Under the pieces are notes generated by a model that was not told the origin of the DNA, did not search any database, and was given only the letters and a program-made list of their open reading frames with translations. DNA of 31,701 nt from JBNJDW01 sp051745265 (lineage in GTDB: Bacteria > Pseudomonadota > Alphaproteobacteria > Micavibrionales > CSBR16-224), in contig JBNJDW010000003.1 in assembly GCA_051745265.1 (NCBI GenBank), positions 1 through 31,701 of the forward strand, written 5' to 3'. Positions 23,800-30,691 of this stretch are shown one piece after another. Both the position numbers and the translations under genes were made by a program. Position 1 is the stretch's first letter; each line of letters opens with the position of its first letter.

Positions 23800-25056
23800 T
23801 TATGCCTCCTGCTCTATGAGCCATGCATCAATACGGGACTGTAATATGGCCAGGATTTGCTCGTCTTTCACGTCCCGAATAACATCCGCAAGAAAGGAGC
23901 CCATCAAAAGACGGCGGGCTTCAGCCTCGGGAATGCCCCGGCTGCGCATGTAAAAAAGCGGATCTTCGTCTAAAGCGCCGGCAGTGGCCCCATGGGCACA
24001 TTGCACGTCATCAGCGTAGATTTCTAGCTCTGGCTTTGCATCAATTTCGGCTTTGTCGGACAGCAGTAACGCATGATTAAGCTGGCGTCCATCTGTCCTT
24101 TGTGCAGGACGACGTACGTGTATTTTCCCCTGGAAAACTGCGCGAGTTTGATCATCTAATATCCCCTTGTAAAGCTGTCTTGATACACCGTCCGGTTCCA
24201 TATGATCAACCAGGATTTTGGTATCGCTATGCTGTATTCCGTTCAACATATACAATCCATTAAGTATACACTGAATCTTCGGCGCAATCAAGAGCGACTC
24301 GACGTCATGCCTTGAAAAGCGCGCGCCGGTCGTCAGAGTGACGGTTTCATAATTTGAATTTTCAGACTGCATCAAACGGGTTGAGGTAAAATGATAGGCT
24401 GTTAAAGCCTCCGCCTGCAGGCGATAATGCTTGAAAGACGCCTGCCTGCCCAAGACAATTTCACAAACATGGTTGGCCGCATAGACACCATTACCTACAT
24501 AATTTTCAATGACTTGTGCTGAACTGTTATCCTTCAGGATAAACAAATTCCGGGCAAAGACCTGTGGTTTAACATCGAGCCCTTTATCTGTTGTAAAATA
24601 AAGAATTTCCAGCGGCGCTTCAATTTCGGTGCCTTCGGACAGGATCAACACCGCCCCGTCATCTATATGAGCCGTGTTAAGCGCCTTCATCGGATTTTCT
24701 GACAAATTGCCAAGATCGGTCAATTCTTCGCGCAGATCAGCCCTGTCCGATTCGACATAATCCGCAAGGCTGACCATATCCAGCCCCTCAACCGGATCGC
24801 TCAGTTTGGGCGCATACAGGCCATTGATGAAGACAATCCGGTTGCCTTCAAACAACCGTTCCGGCAGATCTGCGGCATCGACATCAGGCTGCTGATTGGT
24901 ATAGACGAAGCCTTCCCGTTCAAAGGGACGCAGGTTTGAATATTTCCAGTCCTCCCAGGCCGGGGTCGGCAGGCCGGTCTTTTCAAAGACTTCAGCGCCG
25001 GTTTCCCGCAGGGCGTCCAGCCAGTCTGGATTATTTTGTTCTTTTTGTTTAAGCAT
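23800..25056 (-). CDS. sufD: Fe-S cluster assembly protein SufD
   Basis: SufD pairs with SufB in the SufBC2D scaffold complex. The 418-residue product has the typical N-terminal PTPAWEDWKYSNLRPFERE, the beta-helix core with ARFSRHDVESLLIAP and KGILDDQTRAVFQGKIHV, and the C-terminal DVQCAHGATAGALDEDPLFY, including the conserved histidine, followed by MRSRGIPEAEARRLLM. A GAAGAAG stretch precedes the ATG. It starts 50 bases after the sufC stop and ends two bases before sufS. Confidence 0.96.
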   Translation of the reverse strand: MLKQKEQNNPDWLDALRETGAEVFEKTGLPTPAWEDWKYSNLRPFEREGFVYTNQQPDVDAADLPERLFEGNRIVFINGLYAPKLSDPVEGLDMVSLADYVESDRADLREELTDLGNLSENPMKALNTAHIDDGAVLILSEGTEIEAPLEILYFTTDKGLDVKPQVFARNLFILKDNSSAQVIENYVGNGVYAANHVCEIVLGRQASFKHYRLQAEALTAYHFTSTRLMQSENSNYETVTLTTGARFSRHDVESLLIAPKIQCILNGLYMLNGIQHSDTKILVDHMEPDGVSRQLYKGILDDQTRAVFQGKIHVRRPAQRTDGRQLNHALLLSDKAEIDAKPELEIYADDVQCAHGATAGALDEDPLFYMRSRGIPEAEARRLLMGSFLADVIRDVKDEQILAILQSRIDAWLIEQEA

Positions 25057-25106
25057 TTTCTTCTTCTTTACGTTACAGATATGAAAGCTGCGTTGTAATA
25101 TTCAAT

Positions 25107-25862
25107 TTAAGCCGCTGCGCCTTTACCGATAAATTCTTCATAGCCTTTATCTTCCAGTTCCAGCGCCAGTTCCGGTCCGCCGGATTTCTGAATTTTACCG
25201 CTAGCCAGCACATGGACCACATCAGGTTTGATATAGTCCAAAAGACGCTGATAGTGGGTAATAACCAGAAATGATTTCTCCGTCCCGCGCATCGCGTTGA
25301 CGCCATCGGCAACGGTTTTCAGGGCATCAATATCAAGCCCGCTGTCTGTTTCATCCAGCACCGCACATTTCGGGTCCAGTATGGCCAGTTGCAGGACTTC
25401 ATTGCGTTTTTTCTCACCACCGGAAAAGCCGACATTGACCCCGCGTTTCAGCATTTCAGGCGTAATGCCAAGTTCGGTCGTTTTGGCCTTTTGCAGCTTT
25501 AGGAAGCTGACCGCATCCAATTCTTCCTCACCGCGGGCCAGACGCTGGGCATTCACCGCCGTGCGCAGGAAATTGGTCGTCGAGACCCCCGGAATTTCAA
25601 CCGGATACTGAAAAGCCAGAAACAGCCCCAGCGCGGCGCGTTCTTCAGGCGCCATATCGGTGATATCAACGCCGTCAAACTCAATCTTACCGCCGGTGAT
25701 TTCATAACCTTCACGACCGGCAATGATATAAGACAATGTCGATTTCCCCGACCCGTTCGGCCCCATAATCGCGTGGACTTCGCCTTTGGGAATTTCCAGC
25801 GTTACGCCTTTCAGGATATCCTTACCGTCAATTTCGGCATGTAAATCTGTAATTTTTAACAT
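25107..25862 (-). CDS. sufC: Fe-S cluster assembly ATPase SufC
   Basis: SufC is the ABC-type ATPase of the SufBC2D scaffold. The 251-residue product has Walker A GPNGSGKS at 34-41, the ABC signature FSGGEKKRNEVLQLA around 146-160, Walker B ending Asp170-Glu171 (CAVLDETDSG) and the switch His203. The start at 25862 (MLKITDLHAEIDGK) is supported by GGAGAGAG immediately upstream. The ATG at 25877 lies in that ribosome binding site and is rejected. Unlike most suf operons, sufC does not follow sufB directly: 395 bases with a GIY-YIG pseudogene and two palindromes intervene. Confidence 0.96.
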   Translation of the reverse strand: MLKITDLHAEIDGKDILKGVTLEIPKGEVHAIMGPNGSGKSTLSYIIAGREGYEITGGKIEFDGVDITDMAPEERAALGLFLAFQYPVEIPGVSTTNFLRTAVNAQRLARGEEELDAVSFLKLQKAKTTELGITPEMLKRGVNVGFSGGEKKRNEVLQLAILDPKCAVLDETDSGLDIDALKTVADGVNAMRGTEKSFLVITHYQRLLDYIKPDVVHVLASGKIQKSGGPELALELEDKGYEEFIGKGAAA

Positions 25863-25881
25863 TTTTTCTCTCTCCATCTTT

Positions 25882-25911
25882 TGTCATGCCCGCCTTCGCG
25901 CGGGCATCCGG
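25882..25911 (-). repeat. Palindromic element, left copy, flanking the GIY-YIG gene
   Basis: Read on the minus strand it runs CCGGAT-GCCCGC, a GCGAAG loop region, GCGGGC-ATGACA. The stem ATGCCCGC/GCGGGCAT is a perfect 8-bp pair around a 6-base loop. It is an inverted copy of the element at 26225-26253, sharing the CCGGAT head and the ATGACA tail. Confidence 0.85.
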
Positions 25912-25921
25912 GGGCTTTTTG

Positions 25922-26215
25922 CTAGGCCGCTATTTCATTATATAAATCTTTCCACAGCGGATTCATTTTTTCTATCTCTTCCATTTTCATTTTGCGCGTC
26001 CAACGCTTCGATCTTTTCTCTCTACGTATGGCATTTTCTGCATCATCATAGGCTTCATAATAAACCAGATTTTTTATGCCATATTTTTTAGTAAAACCAT
26101 CGGCGACTTCATTTTTATGTTCTCATATGCGTTTAGGTAAATCCGATGTTAAACCGACGTAAAATGTTCCGTTTCGTTTTGTTGCCAATACATAGACATA
26201 GAATTTCTTTTCCAT
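25922..26215 (-). pseudogene. GIY-YIG endonuclease-domain gene with an in-frame TGA
   Basis: Translated from the ATG at 26215, the frame gives MEKKFYVYVLATKRNGTFYV, continuing GLTSDLPKRI, then a TGA at codon 31 (26125-26123), then EHKNEVADGFTKKYG, IKNLVYYEAYDDAENAIRRE and a basic tail to a TAG at 25922. This is a complete single-domain GIY-YIG protein of the small COG2827 type (about 97 codons), with the YVY/YVG motif and the catalytic Arg29. Family members usually have Trp where the TGA stands (KRIWEHK), so one TGG-to-TGA change would explain it. No frameshift or other stop is visible, so the inactivation is recent, or the codon is read through, or it is a sequencing error. It lies between sufB and sufC in their direction. 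Confidence 0.85.
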
Positions 26216-26224
26216 CTGATTGCT

Positions 26225-26253
26225 CCGGATCCCCGCCCAAGGCGGGGATGACA
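26225..26253 (+). repeat. Palindromic element, right copy, flanking the GIY-YIG gene
   Basis: CCGGAT-CCCCGCC, a short CAA loop, GGCGGGG-ATGACA. The stem ATCCCCGCC/GGCGGGGAT is a perfect 9-bp pair. It is in inverted orientation to the copy at 25882-25911, so the two copies point their ATGACA ends outward and enclose the GIY-YIG gene. It ends four bases before the sufB stop. Confidence 0.85.
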
Positions 26254-26257
26254 GACA

Positions 26258-27721
26258 CTACCCCACACTCCCCTCAAGACTGATACCGACCAGCTTTTGT
26301 GCCTCGACGGCGAATTCCATCGGCAGGTGCTGCATGACATCGCGGCAGAATCCATTGACGATCAGGGCGACGGCGTCTTCTTCGGAAATGCCGCGTTGAC
26401 GACAGTAGAATAATTGATCTTCGCTGATTTTCGAGGTTGTCGCCTCATGCTCAACACGGGCTTTCGGGGTTTTGGCCTCTATATACGGCACGGTATGGGC
26501 GCCGCATTGGTCGCCGATCAACAGACTGTCGCACTGGGTATAGTTCCGCGCGCCTTCGGCCTTGGGCGATATACGGACCAGACCGCGATAGGTGCTGTTT
26601 GATTTACCGGCCGATATGCCTTTGGCAATGATCCGGGATTTGGTGTTTTTACCCAGATGGATCATCTTGGTGCCGGTATCAGCCTGTTGGTGATTATTGG
26701 TGATCGCCACCGAATAAAATTCGCCGATTGAATTATCACCCGCCAGAATACAGCTGGGGTATTTCCAGGTGACAGCCGATCCGGTTTCAACCTGCGTCCA
26801 CGAAATTTTTGAATTCTTGCCTTTGCAGATGCCGCGCTTGGTCACGAAATTATAAATACCGCCAACGCCGTTTTCATCACCGGGATACCAGTTCTGCACC
26901 GTTGAGTATTTAATTTCGGCATCATCGAGGGCAATCAATTCAACCACCGCGGCGTGAAGCTGGTTTTCATCGCGCATCGGCGCCGTGCAGCCCTCCAGAT
27001 AACTGACATAGCTGCCCTTATCGGCAATAATCAATGTCCGTTCAAACTGGCCGGTGTTGGCTTCATTTATGCGGAAATAGGTCGACAACTCCATCGGGCA
27101 ACGCACACCTTCGGGAATATAGACAAAGGTCCCATCGGTAAACACCGCCGCATTCAGGCAGGCATGTTTATTATCAGCCATCGGCACGACTGATCCCATA
27201 TATTTTTTGACCATTTCCGGGTATTCCTGCACCGCTTCGGAGATCGAGCAAAAAATCACCCCGGCTTTATGCAGTTCTTCGCGGAAGGTTGTCGCCACAG
27301 AGACACTGTCAAACACGGCATCAACGGCAACCCGGTTCTTCACCCCGGCCAGCAACTCCTGTTCCTGCAGGGGAATGCCCAGCTTTTTATAGGTTTCCAG
27401 TAATTTTGGATCTACTTCGTCAAGGCTTTCGGGGCCATCATCCAGCTTGGGCGCTGCGTAATAATAGGCATCCTGATAATCAAGCGGCGGGAGATTCAGC
27501 TTTGCCCAGTTGGGCTCAGGCATATCCAGCCAATGGCGGTAGGCTTTTAACCGCATTTCCAGCAGCCATTCCGGCTCTTCCTTTTTGGCGGAAATAAAGC
27601 GGACGATATCCTCGTTCAGCCCTTTGGGGGCCATATCGGATTCGATATCAGTGACAAAGCCGGCATCATATTTATTCAGGCTTTTGACTGTGTCTAATGT
27701 TTCCTGTGAATGACGGCTCAT
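26258..27721 (-). CDS. sufB: Fe-S cluster assembly scaffold SufB
   Basis: SufB is the main scaffold subunit on which new clusters are built. The 487-residue product is full length and highly conserved: GVIFCSISEAVQEYP, EGVRCPMELSTYFRIN, SYLEGCTAPMRDENQLHAAV, WKYPSCILAGDNSIGEFYSV and the late QCDSLLIGDQCGAHTVPY with the cysteine thought to carry the nascent cluster, followed by EHEATTSKISEDQLFYCRQR. Its ATG overlaps the stop of the Rrf2 regulator as ATGA, so the two are translationally coupled. Confidence 0.98.
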   Translation of the reverse strand: MSRHSQETLDTVKSLNKYDAGFVTDIESDMAPKGLNEDIVRFISAKKEEPEWLLEMRLKAYRHWLDMPEPNWAKLNLPPLDYQDAYYYAAPKLDDGPESLDEVDPKLLETYKKLGIPLQEQELLAGVKNRVAVDAVFDSVSVATTFREELHKAGVIFCSISEAVQEYPEMVKKYMGSVVPMADNKHACLNAAVFTDGTFVYIPEGVRCPMELSTYFRINEANTGQFERTLIIADKGSYVSYLEGCTAPMRDENQLHAAVVELIALDDAEIKYSTVQNWYPGDENGVGGIYNFVTKRGICKGKNSKISWTQVETGSAVTWKYPSCILAGDNSIGEFYSVAITNNHQQADTGTKMIHLGKNTKSRIIAKGISAGKSNSTYRGLVRISPKAEGARNYTQCDSLLIGDQCGAHTVPYIEAKTPKARVEHEATTSKISEDQLFYCRQRGISEEDAVALIVNGFCRDVMQHLPMEFAVEAQKLVGISLEGSVG

Positions 27722-28155
27722 GCGCGCACCTCTTTTATAAAGTTATATTGCCCGGCATCCATGTTTAAGTCGGTCAGTGACCATGTGGACAATGTATCGC
27801 GAAGCATTGTGTTAATCGGATCCCAGCGGCCCTGCAACGGACAGCTCTGGCCGATTGTGCAGCTATGATCCGTATCGACGCATTCTACCATCATCACCCG
27901 GCCCTCCATGGCCTCGACAATTTGCAAAATGCTGATATCCCGGGCCGGCTTTTGCAATTGATAGCCCCCGCCTGCGCCGCGAATAGATGTGATCAATCCG
28001 GCGCGGGTCATAATTTTAAGCACTTTTGAAACAGTTGGTTCCGGCAAAGACGTCAGGCTGGCGATCGCATGGGCGCTCAGCGCCTGATCCGGCGTTTGTG
28101 CCAATCGCTGCAGCACGACAAAAGCATAATCTGTCAATTTTCCAATACGTAACAT
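27718..28155 (-). CDS. Rrf2 family iron-sulfur-responsive regulator of the suf operon
   Basis: The 145-residue product has an N-terminal winged helix-turn-helix (MLRIGKLTDYAFVVLQRLAQ, then LPEPTVSKVLKIMTRAGLIT and a GAGGGYQLQKP wing) and three cysteines, Cys92, Cys99 and Cys105 (EC-x6-C-x5-C), the cluster-ligand pattern of IscR-type Rrf2 proteins. As first gene of the suf operon, with its stop overlapping the sufB start, it very likely represses the operon when its cluster is present. It corresponds to the SUF-linked Rrf2 regulators; I do not assign iscR or sufR because naming varies between lineages. Confidence 0.93.
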   Translation of the reverse strand: MLRIGKLTDYAFVVLQRLAQTPDQALSAHAIASLTSLPEPTVSKVLKIMTRAGLITSIRGAGGGYQLQKPARDISILQIVEAMEGRVMMVECVDTDHSCTIGQSCPLQGRWDPINTMLRDTLSTWSLTDLNMDAGQYNFIKEVRA

Positions 28156-28172
28156 GTTTACACCCTAAAAGG

Positions 28173-28218
28173 ACTCGTTTGGTACTAGTTATATGACATC
28201 TCTCCCTCTCTTTTGCAA
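28173..28218 (-). promoter_or_regulatory. Candidate suf operon promoter and operator
   Basis: On the minus strand TTGCAA (28218-28213) and TATAAC (28193-28188, five of six consensus bases) sit 19 bases apart ahead of the regulator start at 28155. The related hexamers ACTAGT (28184-28189) and ACTCGT (28173-28178) overlap or follow the -10 box and could form an operator for the regulator. The spacing is long, so this is tentative. Confidence 0.35.
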
Positions 28219-28326
28219 GCTCTTATTATCAAAAGATATGTCTGCCTCCCTTCTGTTATCCGCATTTTAACTTTCTTATGTAATACTGAGAACAGATGAG
28301 ACTTTTAGGTTCCGGGGGGAACAAAA

Positions 28327-29052
28327 TTGAAACCTGCACCACAGTTTAACAAGGTCATTGCCATCTGTATCGAAGATGATCCGACAATGGCCCAGAATAT
28401 CATTTCCAATCTGATCAAAACCGCTGATAAGGTCATGACGGAGGTTACAGACCAGATCCACAAATATCTGGAATATGATGATGAACGCAAATTATGGGAG
28501 AATATCGCCGGTACAATATCCGAAGACTGGGCGCAAGCCCATGCCCGCGTTCAGGAAGCCGCGGCAGAGCTTGAAAAATATAAAGAAGACCCTGCCCATA
28601 AACCCCTTGGCCTGATCGGCGCAACACTGGATTCTGTTTTCATAGAAAAAGCCGAGAAACGTTATCAAAAGGCCCTCAGCCAATTCGAAAGCATCGATGA
28701 AAGCCTGCAAAAAACCGAGACCGTCCAGTTTAAATTCGAGAAAATCAGCGCCGAATTCAACGCCGCGCAAAAGAAAAAAGCCTGGATCGAGCAAATGGAT
28801 GCGGCCTTAAAAAAGATTAAAAGCAATGATGACAAGCTCGCAGCCCTTAACATGCGCGACAGCCTGTCAGTGGCCATACCTGTGATCAAAAATGATGCGC
28901 CACCGACCGATGAACATCTGGAAACCCTGGCCCAATCGCTGGAACAGGTCATCGCCGCCCTGCCAAAACCAGAAGAAAAGCCTCAGCCGGTTTCACCGGC
29001 AAAGCAGTTGTGGATGAATTTTTGGCGCAAGAGCTCTCTCAAAACAGGATAA
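28327..29052 (+). CDS. Unknown coiled-coil protein
   Basis: I do not recognise the family. The 241-residue product has no signal peptide. It is highly charged and helical, with a likely coiled coil from about 60 to 170 (ARVQEAAAELEKYKED and AEKRYQKALSQFESIDESLQ), and a Pro-rich stretch before a tail with two Trp residues (PAKQLWMNFWRKSSL). The frame starts at a TTG (28327) preceded by a run of six G; an ATG at 28387 is the next choice and would remove 20 residues. It is divergent from the suf regulator, and its stop TAA is directly adjacent to the stop of convergent prfC. Confidence 0.72.
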   Translation: MKPAPQFNKVIAICIEDDPTMAQNIISNLIKTADKVMTEVTDQIHKYLEYDDERKLWENIAGTISEDWAQAHARVQEAAAELEKYKEDPAHKPLGLIGATLDSVFIEKAEKRYQKALSQFESIDESLQKTETVQFKFEKISAEFNAAQKKKAWIEQMDAALKKIKSNDDKLAALNMRDSLSVAIPVIKNDAPPTDEHLETLAQSLEQVIAALPKPEEKPQPVSPAKQLWMNFWRKSSLKTG

Positions 29053-30648
29053 TCACGCCGCGATATTCTGTTCTTTGATCGCGAGGAAACGAATATCCGG
29101 CCAGTTTCTTTCCGCATCTTCAAGATGCCAGGCGTTACGCGCCAGAAAGACGGTATCACCGTCATGGTCATCGGCAACATTACCACGGTTATGATCGATG
29201 AAATCCTTGATTTTCTGCGGGTCATCCGCCGATAGCCAGCGGGCGGTGAACAGGGCCGTTTCTTCGAACTTTACGGGCACGTCATATTCGGTGCGGATGC
29301 GGTCGGCCATGACTTCGAACTGCAGCACGCCGATAACACCGACAACCCAGCTGGAATCGATCAGGGGTTTGAAAACCCGGGCGACGCCCTCTTCCGCCAG
29401 TTGTTGCAGGGCTTTGCCAAGGTGCTTGGCCCGCATCGGATCTTCGGGCCGGGCCCGTTTCAACATTTCCGGCGCAAAGCTTGGGATTCCGGTGACGTGC
29501 AGGTCTTCGCCCTCGGTCAGGGTATCACCGATACGCAGGTTGCCATGGTTGGGTATGCCGATAATATCCCCAGCCCAGGCCTCTTCCGCCGTTTCACGAT
29601 CGCGGGCAAAGAACATTTGCGGATTATGGATGTTCAGTGTTTTGCCACTGCGGACATGTTTTAATTTCATGCCGCGTTTGAAATGGCCGGAGGACAGCCG
29701 TGCAAAGGCCATGCGGTCACGGTGTTTCGGATCCATATTGGCCTGAATCTTAAAGACAAAGGCCGAGACTTTATCCTCAGTCGGCTGAACAATCCGTTCT
29801 GCCGTTTCCTGCGGACGTGGACTTGGTGCATAACTGCCCAGCCCCTTCAGCATTTCGCGCACACCAAAGTTATTAAGCGCCGAGCCGAAAAAGACCGGGG
29901 TCATTGTGCCTTCAAGATAGGCTTTTTGATCAAAATCGGGACAAAGACCGCGGGCCATTTCAACCTGTGTCCGCAGTTCTGATGCGGCATAATCAGGCAG
30001 AATTTCATCAATCTTTGGATCATCCACGCCCTGACAGTTTTCACCGTCACCGGGTCTGTCCCCTTTTGAGCGCTCCATCAAAATCAATTGATCCTGAAAC
30101 AGATCGTAACAGCCTAAGAAATCGCGGCCCATACCAATCGGCCAGCTTGCCGGTGTCACGTCGAGCGCGAGGCTTTGTTCGATCTCATCCAGAATATCAA
30201 ACGGATCCCGCGCTTCACGGTCCATTTTGTTGATAAAGGTCATGATTGGCATGTCACGCAAGCGGCAGACTTCGAACAGTTTTCGGGTTTGGGCTTCGAT
30301 CCCTTTGGCGGCATCAATAACCATGATCGCCGAATCCACCGCGGTTAGAACCCGGTAGGTATCTTCACTGAAATCTTCGTGACCCGGCGTATCCAGCAGG
30401 TTAAACGTATTGCCACCGTAATCAAAAGTCATCACCGAGGACGCAACGGAAATACCGCGCTCCTGCTCAACCTTCATCCAGTCAGAGCGCGCACGGCGGC
30501 GTTCGCCCTTGGCCTTGACCGCACCGGCCAGCTGAATAGCGCCGCCAAATAACAGCAGTTTTTCAGTCAGCGTCGTTTTACCCGCATCGGGGTGCGAGAT
30601 AATGGCAAAAGTCCGCCGTTTATTAATAATGTCATCCTGTGAGCTCAT
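29053..30648 (-). CDS. prfC: Peptide chain release factor 3
   Basis: RF3 is the GTPase that recycles RF1 and RF2 from the ribosome after peptide release. The 531-residue product has the usual length and intact G motifs: SHPDAGKT at 18-25, DTPGH at 86-90 and NKMD at 140-143. The effector region RGISVASSVMTFDY and the RF3-specific WPIGMGRDFLGCYDL and GVIGVLQFEVMADRIRTEYD distinguish it from EF-G and LepA. It is transcribed alone or with the gene upstream at 30692, which ends 43 bases before its start. Confidence 0.97.
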   Translation of the reverse strand: MSSQDDIINKRRTFAIISHPDAGKTTLTEKLLLFGGAIQLAGAVKAKGERRRARSDWMKVEQERGISVASSVMTFDYGGNTFNLLDTPGHEDFSEDTYRVLTAVDSAIMVIDAAKGIEAQTRKLFEVCRLRDMPIMTFINKMDREARDPFDILDEIEQSLALDVTPASWPIGMGRDFLGCYDLFQDQLILMERSKGDRPGDGENCQGVDDPKIDEILPDYAASELRTQVEMARGLCPDFDQKAYLEGTMTPVFFGSALNNFGVREMLKGLGSYAPSPRPQETAERIVQPTEDKVSAFVFKIQANMDPKHRDRMAFARLSSGHFKRGMKLKHVRSGKTLNIHNPQMFFARDRETAEEAWAGDIIGIPNHGNLRIGDTLTEGEDLHVTGIPSFAPEMLKRARPEDPMRAKHLGKALQQLAEEGVARVFKPLIDSSWVVGVIGVLQFEVMADRIRTEYDVPVKFEETALFTARWLSADDPQKIKDFIDHNRGNVADDHDGDTVFLARNAWHLEDAERNWPDIRFLAIKEQNIAA

Positions 30649-30691
30649 CTGGCCATTTGTAAGGGATTTTTGCCCGCTAGGAAAGGATTAT

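Noticed and set aside
25786..26091. Plus-strand open frame across the sufB-sufC spacer
   Set aside because: It overlaps the sufC start and the antisense of the GIY-YIG gene. The minus-strand frame gives a recognisable protein, the plus-strand one does not.
26123..26125. TGA read as Trp or selenocysteine in this organism
   Set aside because: pnp, the Rrf2 regulator, prfC and the 48-residue gene end in TGA at the expected family length, so TGA works as stop. No selenocysteine insertion structure was evident next to the codon.
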